Of a DNA stretch of 64,000 bases, positions 53,501 to 60,712 are shown piece after piece (within the stretch, counting starts at the first letter, position 1; each line of letters begins with the position of its first letter). The stretch is from NCBI RefSeq assembly GCF_002554705.1, contig NZ_PDEP01000005.1, positions 1-64,000 of the forward strand, in the 5' to 3' direction. The DNA comes from Longimonas halophila (lineage in GTDB: Bacteria; Bacteroidota; Rhodothermia; Rhodothermales; Salinibacteraceae). Position numbers and translations under genes: made by a program. The notes under the pieces are model-generated. The model made no database searches. It saw nothing but the letters and a program-made list of their open reading frames with translations, and was not told where the DNA came from.

Positions 53501-53751
53501 GTCGCGAGGCTCCGCCTCGTGACGCTATGATTCGGGGCTCCGCCCCGTGCGTGTCATCATACAGGAAATGATGAGCTTCTGGTTCAAGTGCATACCCCTC
53601 TACGAGCTATACCATCTGCGTAAGAGCGTCAGAGAGGTGTTTGCAATCGGTGGGCGACGAATCGTGCCTTACTGTTGCCGGGGACGCAAGTGGTCCCCGG
53701 CTATGGGTTTCCTTAGCCCGGGATCAGGAGCGCGAAGCGCATATCCCGGGC
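53501..53751. repeat. cluster of hairpin repeats
   Basis: Four palindromes lie in a row: GTCGCGAGGC-TCC-GCCTCGTGAC (53501-53523), CGGGGC-TCC-GCCCCG (about 53533), GCCGGGGAC-GCAAGTG-GTCCCCGGC (53677-53701) and GCCCGGGAT...ATCCCGGGC (53716-53751), the last with a GCGC-GAA-GCGC inner stem. The next bases (53769-53794) match 7438-7463 with about four differences. No gene is supported; an open frame across the cluster merges with the propeller gene only by chance. Confidence 0.7.
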
Positions 53752-53813
53752 GGCCTCCAACCAAACGTATACATCGACGTCTCGCATCTGGTATTAGAAT
53801 TCAGTGTTGCATC

Positions 53814-54923
53814 ATGAGCAACAGGTCTCCACGTGCCATCTGGGTCGGTGCGCTTGTTCTTGTCTTTGGGTGCTATTGCTCGATAGGATCGACAACTGCA
53901 TACGCCCAAAACGACTGCATATCGCCTGATATTGCTCACACCCTTGGAGAAGAGCAGATCCTTCATGAGGTTGTAACTGCACGGGTGGCCGATCAGACGG
54001 TTTTCGTGCTGACCCAGTCGGATCCGGTGCTACATCGGTTCGATTTGGAATCGGGTTCGTACATGGCCTGGGGAGCAAAGGGAGAAGGACCGGGCGAGGT
54101 GCAAAACCCACAGGGGTTGGCTGTTGACGAAGACGCGGTATACCTACTCGACACACAGCCCGGTGCCAACCGCATTCTTGCATATATGCACGATGGCACG
54201 CCACAAGAAGAGCGCCGCGTGGAAGCGTCGGGGGTAGCCGCACGCCTTGAACAAGCAGGTAACGGCCTGCTTGTGCGCGTAAGCCCATTTCAAGAAAGTC
54301 AGCAAACGGTACTGCGGGTTTCCGGTGATGCGGAAACGGTTATTGATGAAATCGAGGAGGAGCAGCCCACTGTGCGTATCGACGGAGGCGAGGTGATGCG
54401 AAGCATGAGCGTAGCCGTTCCGTTTCGGCCCGAAACGACATGGACCGTCACCCATGACGGACACCGAGCCGTATGGACGCCCGGTTCGGGCACTATCATC
54501 ATAGAAACACTGGAAGGCACATTGGAGCGCCGCCTTCCGCTGGCAGAGCAAGAGCCGATTCCGATCACAGATGAAGACCAAGCGGCATGGGCACATCGCA
54601 GATTTCCTGAAGGTGAAGTGCTTTTTGGACGGGAAAATCCATATCGCGAGATCCGCCCCCGTGCGCTTGAGGAGGTCCCGTTTCCAGAGACGTTTGCTCC
54701 CGTTCTGGAGATGAAGGGCGATCCAGCAGGCGGGATCTGGGTGCTCAGAGCCCACAAGCACGACGGTCAGCGCTGGACCTATGAAGATGCAAGCAGAGAG
54801 CGTGCTGCGATGCACTGCTTCCCGGCAGACGGCGAACTCGTCGACGCTGGGGAGACGTTTTTCGTTGTCGTACATACACCGCCTGGCGATGTGGAAACTG
54901 TGACGTTGCATCGTAAAAAGTAG
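53814..54923 (+). CDS. secreted 6-bladed beta-propeller protein
   Basis: A 369-residue protein from ATG 53814; the signal peptide (IWVGALVLVFGCYCSIGSTTAYAQ) fixes this start, and the open frame before it is repeat DNA. Propeller features are VLHRFDLESGSYMAWGAKGEGPGEVQNPQGLAVDEDAVYLLDT (GxGPGEv and NPQGLAV are typical of 6-bladed/NHL-like blades) and NRILAYMHDG. Cys residues near the N-terminus (QNDCIS) and in AMHCFP may pair. It is a paralogue of 9361-10494 and 55239-56297. It follows the glucan locus but is separated from it by a terminator. Role unknown. Confidence 0.7.
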   Translation: MSNRSPRAIWVGALVLVFGCYCSIGSTTAYAQNDCISPDIAHTLGEEQILHEVVTARVADQTVFVLTQSDPVLHRFDLESGSYMAWGAKGEGPGEVQNPQGLAVDEDAVYLLDTQPGANRILAYMHDGTPQEERRVEASGVAARLEQAGNGLLVRVSPFQESQQTVLRVSGDAETVIDEIEEEQPTVRIDGGEVMRSMSVAVPFRPETTWTVTHDGHRAVWTPGSGTIIIETLEGTLERRLPLAEQEPIPITDEDQAAWAHRRFPEGEVLFGRENPYREIRPRALEEVPFPETFAPVLEMKGDPAGGIWVLRAHKHDGQRWTYEDASRERAAMHCFPADGELVDAGETFFVVVHTPPGDVETVTLHRKK

Positions 54924-54944
54924 TGCTACCTTGGGGCTTTTGTA

Positions 54945-55048
54945 TCGTGTTCGTGCAGCAGTACATCGAAGAAACGATGGGCAAAACGCTCGAACAGATG
55001 TCCCAAGAGCACGAAGCCGCCGACATTGTGGCGGGGCAGGGACGGTAA
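54945..55048 (+). pseudogene. duplicated C-terminal end of the MFS sugar porter
   Basis: This stretch encodes VFVQQYIEETMGKTLEQMSQ followed by EHEAADIVAGQGR and a stop. It is nearly identical in DNA to the last 100 bases of the porter gene (53208-53307), with only a few differences (ATT/ATC, GCT/GCC, GCG/GTG). No transporter sequence precedes it. It is a scar of a tandem duplication, most of which was deleted or replaced by the propeller gene. Confidence 0.9.
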
Positions 55049-55143
55049 CAAGAGTGCCCTTGCGTCTCCCCTAACGACGCAACGGCACTTCGCACAGTAT
55101 CACCAACCGCTGACCAGTTACGAAATACCAGTATCGGCGTAGC

Positions 55144-55179
55144 AAAAAGAGGCGTCCTTGTGCAGGGCGCCTCTTTTTT
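55144..55179. terminator. strong two-way intrinsic terminator
   Basis: AAAAAGAGGCG (55144-55154) pairs perfectly with CGCCTCTTTTT (55168-55178), with two more inner pairs (CC/GG) and a loop. Runs of A and T on both sides make it effective in either direction. It separates the porter-tail scar from the next propeller gene, and is probably the original terminator of the deleted copy. Confidence 0.85.
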
Positions 55180-55238
55180 GTAGACTTCACATCTGTCTGT
55201 TGCAGGTCGCCAACGCAAAAAAAAACGCCACGATCACT

Positions 55239-56297
55239 ATGCCACATGGTCTACGTACGCACTGCATGCTGACAGGGCTGCTGTTCGTTGTGGCCGCCCT
55301 TACCGCAGCGAACGCACGGGGACAAGCCGATCCCACTCCCTTCGACGACGCCTTCACCGTCACAGGCGAGACCGTGCTGGAAGGCGATGAGACGGTTCCC
55401 CTGACTGCGATCATCAACCCGCACATTACCGCGGAGCGCATCTATATTGCCGATTATCAGAGCCATCAGATCGCCATCTACGACCACGATGGCACGCGCC
55501 TTGCCGAAACCGGACAGTTGGGTCAGGGGCCAGGCGATGTCCAGATGCCGTTTGAAATGAAGCCGGATCCCGATTCCGAACAGATCTTCGTGTACGAACG
55601 TGGCAACTTGCGTATCCAGGTGTTCGATGCTGCACTGAATCATGTAGCCATGTGGGGCCGGGCCATTCAGACCGACCATCTGTTTCCGGTGGAGCACGGG
55701 GGGCGTTCTCGGATGGTGACCATTGGGCCCAATGCGTGTGAGTCTTCGATCTGTGCGGTGCGGGTGTATGATGCAGACGGGACTCCCCTCCAGGACATGG
55801 CCTTCGTAGACGAAACGCCGTTTACGGCAACCTGGAAAGGCAATGTTGCAGGAGATACGGTGTTTGTGGCCAATGTGCATAACCCTGGCGTCCAGAGCTA
55901 CACATTGGAGGGAGAGCATGTCGTGTCGTTTCCCGTGGATTCGCCGTCTACGGCGTTTTTGGAGGCAGAATCAGAGCAGTACGATTCGCGTGAAGCCTTC
56001 ATGGCAGACCGGCGCGAGCTGTTCAGTCAGCCCTACTCCACCATTCGCGACCTTTTCGTCCATCAGAACTACGTCTTTGTTCAGCACCAAAACAAAAACA
56101 GGGGAGATGACGCTCCCAGGTACTTTCTTGACGTGTTCGATCGGGAGGGGACGCTACTCGCTCATGGAATTGAAACGCCGGGGGTGCTGAGGAGCGTGAC
56201 GGATGCCTTCTATTTCATAGAGGACGACGAGGGCCCCGACTTTGGCAGGCTCACTATTCGCCGGGCTACTCTTAACGCTGAAGCGTGGCCGCGCTGA
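55239..56297 (+). CDS. secreted 6-bladed beta-propeller protein, second copy
   Basis: A 352-residue protein from ATG 55239 with a signal peptide (MLTGLLFVVAALTAANARGQ). Blade motifs are ERIYIADYQSHQIAIYDHDG, LAETGQLGQGPGDVQMPFEM (GxGPGDvQ), EQIFVYERGNLRIQVFDA and LFVHQNYVFVQHQN. It has the same overall plan as the proteins at 53814 and 9361. The gene follows a strong terminator and so has its own promoter, perhaps in the A-rich stretch at 55216-55226. Role unknown. Confidence 0.72.
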   Translation: MPHGLRTHCMLTGLLFVVAALTAANARGQADPTPFDDAFTVTGETVLEGDETVPLTAIINPHITAERIYIADYQSHQIAIYDHDGTRLAETGQLGQGPGDVQMPFEMKPDPDSEQIFVYERGNLRIQVFDAALNHVAMWGRAIQTDHLFPVEHGGRSRMVTIGPNACESSICAVRVYDADGTPLQDMAFVDETPFTATWKGNVAGDTVFVANVHNPGVQSYTLEGEHVVSFPVDSPSTAFLEAESEQYDSREAFMADRRELFSQPYSTIRDLFVHQNYVFVQHQNKNRGDDAPRYFLDVFDREGTLLAHGIETPGVLRSVTDAFYFIEDDEGPDFGRLTIRRATLNAEAWPR

Positions 56298-56347
56298 TGC
56301 ATAACCCGATTGTGTGAGGGATGCAGTATCGGGATGCAAAACAAACG

Positions 56348-57040
56348 CTACACCACGGTATGCGTCACGCTGCCATTTGCCTCGCCGCACAGAATATCGG
56401 TGGCGAGATCCAAGAACAGGCCGTGGTCGAGGATGCCGGGCTGGTCGTTGAGGGTGCGGTTGAGCGCTTCGGGATCGGTGATGCCGTCGAGGTGGGCATC
56501 TACGATCCACAGCCCCTGATCGGAGATGACCGGGCCGTCTTTGGCAGCGCCCATGCGCAGTTCTGGGTGTCCGCCGAGCTGTTCGATGAGGCGCTGCACA
56601 GGACCCAGGGCCATGGGTACAATCTCAATGGGGAGTGGAAATGCGTGGCCCAGTTCGTCAACGGGCTTTGAGGGGTCGATGAGCACGACAAAGCGCTCGG
56701 CGGCGTGGGCGACGACCTTTTCGCGCGTGTGCGCCGCGCCACGTCCTTTGATGAGGCGGCCCTCCGGGTCCACTTCGTCGGCGCCGTCGAGGGCGAGGTC
56801 AAGGCGTGGCACGTCGTCGAGGGTGGTGAGGGGGATGTCGTGCTGATTCGCCAGGCGCTCGGCGGCAAACGAGGTGGGCACGCCGACTATGTCGAGTCCG
56901 TCGTTTTGGATGCGCGTGCCCAGCGCCTCCAGCGCACAGGCGGTGGTGGAGCCGGTGCCCAGTCCGAGCGTCATGCCCGACTCGACGAGATCGGCAGCGG
57001 CGGTTCCGGCGGCTTGTTTGGCGGCTGAGGCGTTGGGCAT
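56348..57040 (-). CDS. rpiA: ribose-5-phosphate isomerase A
   Basis: A 230-residue protein from the ATG at 57040. Family motifs are GLGTGSTTACALEAL (phosphate loop), VPTSFAAERLA, LDLALDGADEVDP (catalytic Asp), IKGRGAAHTREKVVAHAAERFVVLID (here GRG instead of the usual GGG) and LPIEIVPMA. It interconverts ribose 5-phosphate and ribulose 5-phosphate in the pentose phosphate pathway. Convergent with the propeller gene at 55239. Upstream lie palindromic repeats at 57143 and 57401. Confidence 0.93.
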   Translation of the reverse strand: MPNASAAKQAAGTAAADLVESGMTLGLGTGSTTACALEALGTRIQNDGLDIVGVPTSFAAERLANQHDIPLTTLDDVPRLDLALDGADEVDPEGRLIKGRGAAHTREKVVAHAAERFVVLIDPSKPVDELGHAFPLPIEIVPMALGPVQRLIEQLGGHPELRMGAAKDGPVISDQGLWIVDAHLDGITDPEALNRTLNDQPGILDHGLFLDLATDILCGEANGSVTHTVV

Positions 57041-57142
57041 GGAGCAGTGTAGCAGGGGAAGGCGTGGAAAACAAGTGCACTGGAATTTCTCAGCTACGGC
57101 CTGCAACTGCAAGCAGAGATTGGGCAAATAGCGGTATCTGTA

Positions 57143-57175
57143 GACCTGTCAGGTTTCGAAAACCTGACAGGTCTT
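57143..57175. repeat. long palindromic repeat AGACCTGTCAGGTTT
   Basis: A 15-bp perfect stem (AGACCTGTCAGGTTT / AAACCTGACAGGTCT) with a CGA loop. The arm contains the palindrome ACCTGTCAGGT, so it is a nested repeat. This sequence type is interspersed in many Bacteroidota genomes. It lies about 100 bases upstream of rpiA, in 540 bases (57041-57579) with no supported gene. Confidence 0.75.
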
Positions 57176-57400
57176 GCCCCTGGTACGGCGTCTCGGTAGC
57201 GACCGCATGCTCACGGGGGGACGTCCTGGGCGACCTTCAGGCCGGGTTAGCGGGGCAGAGCCCCTGAACAGTCTGCGTCGCACGGCGGAGGGGCCGTAGG
57301 TCATGCCTGTTGTGCCATGCGACGAGAGGGCTAAACAGATACGGCCCGCGCCCGTCAGAAGGAGGGTTTTCGTTCACGTACCAACCTCCTGTTTGCTGCA

Positions 57401-57445
57401 TCCAACGGTCCCCCGTTGGACGCGCATGCGGACGCTCCGGCGTCC
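57401..57445 (+). repeat. two-hairpin intergenic repeat, copy 4
   Basis: TCCAACGG-TCCC-CCGTTGGA followed after 9 bases by GGACGC-TCCG-GCGTCC. It is the counterpart of 32453-32519 with the loops kept and stem bases changed in pairs. Confidence 0.75.
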
Positions 57446-57579
57446 TGAGTGTGAGATAGGACGCGGGACTGCGCACGGCGGGAGCGATGCCACTGCGACT
57501 CGTGGTGCACACAGCAGGTCCATTCGCCCTACAAGACCGAATGAGCGGCAAGACATGCTGCTAAAAAGCTGGCCGCCGC

Positions 57580-58809
57580 CTACTCGTATCGCAACGACTC
57601 GATCGGATCCAACCGAGCGGCTTTATAGGCCGGGTATCCGCCAAACGCGACGGCGATGAGCGTGACGCCGATGACGGCACCCACGGCCCATCCCCATGGA
57701 AAGGACATGCCGATATCGAAGTAGACGGCCACCAGGTTCCCAAAGGCCCCGCCGAGTCCAATGCCAAGCAGCCCACCGATTTGGCAGAGCACGACCGCCT
57801 CCAGCAGAAACTGCCCCAGGATGTCGCGCTTTTTGGCGCCCACGGACTTGCGCACACCGATCTCGCGGGTGCGTTCGGTAACAGACACCAGCATGATGTT
57901 CATGATGCCGATGCCGGCGGTGACGAGTGCAATGAGTCCGATGCCGGCGCCTGCGATGGTGAGCGTAGCGGTGAACGTGTCGAAGGTGCTGCGGGCGGAG
58001 GCATTGGTTTCAATTTCGAAGTTATTTTCGGCCCCTGCATCGACTTGGCGGATGACGCGCATCTGGCTGATGACAGCATCTTGAGCAGCTTGCATCTGGG
58101 CTTCGTTTCCTACGCGCACGCTCACGCTGTTCATATCGCGCCCGCCGTCGCCGTAAGTGGCCAGAAGATGCGTGATGGGGGCGTAGATGCGCGAGTCAGG
58201 ATCGAGCCCCAGGAAGCCGCCTTTGGCTTCGAGCACGCCCACCACCTCCAGGCGCACCCGCCCGATGCGCACGGTTTTGCCGATGGGCGTTTCGTTGGGG
58301 AAGAGCGTCTCGGCCACGGGTGCACCGAGCATTGCGACGGGCCGCCCGTTGCGCACGTCTTGAACGGTGAAGGGGCGCCCGGCCTCCAGCGTGAAGCCGT
58401 AGTTGTCGAGGAAGAACGCATCGGTACCGTGCAGTTCGATGGCGGCCTCGGTTTCTTCGAAGCGCGACTGGGCTCGCTCGCGCCAGGCGAACTGCTCAAG
58501 CACGCTCACGTCGTAGGTGCCGCCTACCCGCTCGCGCAGCGTTTCGACCTGGTTGTAAGTTACCGGCGGACGATACGTGCGTCCGCGCTGCGGCCCCACA
58601 AACTGGTCGCCGTGGCGCTTCACGGAGAACGTGTTGGTGCCGTACTGCTGGATGGACTCCTTAAAGTAGGTGTCGATTACATCGACTGCCGTCACCGCCG
58701 CAATGACGGCAAACACGCCAATGACCATGCCAAGCAGCGTAAGGGCCGAACGGGTCAGGTTGGCGCGCAAGGCGCGGAGGGCCGACCAAAACGCTTCAAT
58801 CAGGTTCAC
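57580..58809 (-). CDS. MacB-like ABC transporter permease, copy 2
   Basis: A 409-residue protein with MacB topology: TM1 (SALTLLGMVIGVFAVIAAVTAV), a large periplasmic domain (about 45-270) and three C-terminal helices of the FtsX fold (GIGLIALVTAGIGIMNIMLVSV, TREIGVRKSVGAKKRDIL, then two more). It ends DPIESLRYE, the usual end of this family. MacB-type proteins carry an N-terminal ATPase; here there is none, so a separate ABC ATPase is required and is not in the window. It lies downstream of a paralogue at 58871-60118 with a 61-base gap, in one operon. Confidence 0.88.
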   Translation of the reverse strand: MNLIEAFWSALRALRANLTRSALTLLGMVIGVFAVIAAVTAVDVIDTYFKESIQQYGTNTFSVKRHGDQFVGPQRGRTYRPPVTYNQVETLRERVGGTYDVSVLEQFAWRERAQSRFEETEAAIELHGTDAFFLDNYGFTLEAGRPFTVQDVRNGRPVAMLGAPVAETLFPNETPIGKTVRIGRVRLEVVGVLEAKGGFLGLDPDSRIYAPITHLLATYGDGGRDMNSVSVRVGNEAQMQAAQDAVISQMRVIRQVDAGAENNFEIETNASARSTFDTFTATLTIAGAGIGLIALVTAGIGIMNIMLVSVTERTREIGVRKSVGAKKRDILGQFLLEAVVLCQIGGLLGIGLGGAFGNLVAVYFDIGMSFPWGWAVGAVIGVTLIAVAFGGYPAYKAARLDPIESLRYE

Positions 58810-58870
58810 GGCAAACAGGAGGATTCAAGAAACAGATTGTGAACGGCAGCGACGCGGCAGCCCATGACGG

Positions 58871-60118
58871 CTACTCGTAGCGCAGGGCGTCGATGGGGCG
58901 TGCCTGGGCAGCCTGCCAGGCGGGGGCAATGCCAAAGAGCACGCCCACGCTTACACAGATGACAAAGGCAATGGCAACCACCTGGGGCGAAAGCGGGGCC
59001 GCAATGCCCAGCGTGTTGCTAATAAGCGTGGTAAGGCCCGCGGTTACGCCAATGCCAATGAGTCCGCCAATGAGACAGACAATCACGGCCTCAATTAGAA
59101 ACTGCAGCAGGATGGTGAAGCGCTTTGCCCCCACGGCCTTACGGATGCCAATCTCCTTGGTGCGCTCTTTGACCGACACGAACATGATGTTCATCACGCC
59201 AATGCCGCCCACGACCAGCGCCAGCGCCGTCAGAAACAGCCCCACGCCGTAAATGGCGATGCGCACCGTAGAGAACGACGCACGCACCTGGTCCTGCTGG
59301 TTGATTTCGAAGTTGTCGGCCTCAGTCGGATCGAGCTGCCGGGCCGTGCGCAAGATGCCGGTGAGTTCATCTTCGGCTGGAGCCATAATCTCGGTGCCGT
59401 TTACCTTCACCATAATGGTGATGCTGCGCCACCGGCTGATGCCAAAGAGGCGCTCGAACGTGCTGAACGGGATGATAACCGTATTGTCGTGGCTCCCATC
59501 GCCGCCGAAGAGGCCGGCGCCTTCGCGCTCAATAACACCCACCACGGTGCACGAGGCCGCGCCCATGCGTACCGGCTGGCCCAGGGCGGCTCCGCTCGGA
59601 AACAGCTCATCGGCAATTGAGGCCCCCACCACGCACACCGTGCGAGCGCCGCGCTCATCGCTTTGCGTAAGGAAGCGGCCCTGCGACAGCTCCACGCCGC
59701 GAATTTGCCCGTACAGGGGCGAGGAGCCCGTCACGCTGGCCCGGGCCGAGCGGTTGCGGTACGACACCGTGCGGCCCGTGCTCGTCATGGGGGCTACGAA
59801 CGAAGCATAGTCCGAGCGCTCCTGAATAGTGTTCACAAGCTCAGGCGAAATGGCCGGACGGTTGGCCATCTCCCACCAGTCCACATTCACGTTGGCGCCC
59901 CACGGAAACTTGCTCACGTACATCACATCGGCGCCGAGCGTAGAGAGCGTCTCCTCGAACTCGTTGTTTACGCCATTAATGAGCGCGGCCATGAGGGTGA
60001 CCGACACAATGCCAATCACAATACCCAGCGTGGTGAGCACCGCCCGCAGACGGTTGGCCCAGATGGCGTTCAGGGCAATACGAAGGCCTTCCACCAGGTC
60101 GAATAGAAAACGACGCAC
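58871..60118 (-). CDS. MacB-like ABC transporter permease, copy 1
   Basis: A 415-residue paralogue of the downstream permease. TM1 is AVLTTLGIVIGIVSVTLMAALI, followed by a periplasmic MacB-type domain (FEETLSTLGADVMYVSKF ... MGAASCTVVGVIEREG) and a C-terminal FtsX block (GVGLFLTALALVVGGIGVMNIMFVSVKERTKEIGIRKAVGAK), ending RPIDALRYE. It probably pairs with the copy at 57580 as a heterodimer energised by an ATPase encoded elsewhere. Such systems export peptides, lipids or antibiotics; the substrate is not predictable here. Confidence 0.88.
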   Translation of the reverse strand: MRRFLFDLVEGLRIALNAIWANRLRAVLTTLGIVIGIVSVTLMAALINGVNNEFEETLSTLGADVMYVSKFPWGANVNVDWWEMANRPAISPELVNTIQERSDYASFVAPMTSTGRTVSYRNRSARASVTGSSPLYGQIRGVELSQGRFLTQSDERGARTVCVVGASIADELFPSGAALGQPVRMGAASCTVVGVIEREGAGLFGGDGSHDNTVIIPFSTFERLFGISRWRSITIMVKVNGTEIMAPAEDELTGILRTARQLDPTEADNFEINQQDQVRASFSTVRIAIYGVGLFLTALALVVGGIGVMNIMFVSVKERTKEIGIRKAVGAKRFTILLQFLIEAVIVCLIGGLIGIGVTAGLTTLISNTLGIAAPLSPQVVAIAFVICVSVGVLFGIAPAWQAAQARPIDALRYE

Positions 60119-60217
60119 AGAGCAGTACAGGTTGATGCGAGAGGCAACAGCACCCCACGTACGTATGGCCGCGAACGATGGTTACAGCCTGCCGCATCAA
60201 CAGGCCTGTTGGCGTTT

Positions 60218-60673
60218 TCACTCGTCGGCAGGCGGAAACGAACGGGCAAAGCGCAGGCGGTAGTCGCTGTGCTCGGGGTTGTAGCCTGCCTGAATCACCC
60301 GAAACCCTTCGTTCAGCGCCAGAATCGTCATGCCGGGATGCTTGTTCGGGAACGTGTCGAATACAAACCGCCGATAGCCGCTCGTCTGTACCCGCTCCAG
60401 CATGGCGTGCAGGAGCGCCCGCGCAATGCCCTGCCGCCGCGCCTTGGGTACAACGCCGCCCTTTGCGCTGTAGAAAACACGCGGCTGAAGCTGGTAGCCC
60501 ACCTTAAAGCCAACCGGCGTACCACGCAGCCACGCCACCAGCATCATCAGGTCGGCGCGGTCGAAGGTGCGAATGACCTCCGTATCCCCAAAAATGGACT
60601 CGTTGAGCGTGCGAATCAGCGGACGCTCATCGCGCGAGATGGATGCAATGCGCAGGTCGGTGGGGGCGGTCAT
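60218..60673 (-). CDS. GNAT-family N-acetyltransferase
   Basis: A 151-residue single-domain acetyltransferase. The acetyl-CoA-binding motif A is seen as GVVPKARRQGIARALLHAMLERV (Q/RxxGxA), followed by GYRRFVFDTFPNKHPGM and EGFRVIQAGYNPE. It transfers an acetyl group from acetyl-CoA to an amine; the substrate is unknown. It lies 40 bases downstream of the helicase gene on the same strand and may be co-transcribed with it. Confidence 0.85.
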   Translation of the reverse strand: MTAPTDLRIASISRDERPLIRTLNESIFGDTEVIRTFDRADLMMLVAWLRGTPVGFKVGYQLQPRVFYSAKGGVVPKARRQGIARALLHAMLERVQTSGYRRFVFDTFPNKHPGMTILALNEGFRVIQAGYNPEHSDYRLRFARSFPPADE

Positions 60674-60712
60674 GCAAGAGCAGAGTAAACAGGGGGATGC
60701 GATAGGACGACG

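Noticed and set aside
53547..53813. N-terminal extension of the propeller protein at 53814
   Set aside because: These codons translate hairpin repeats; the signal peptide begins at 53814.
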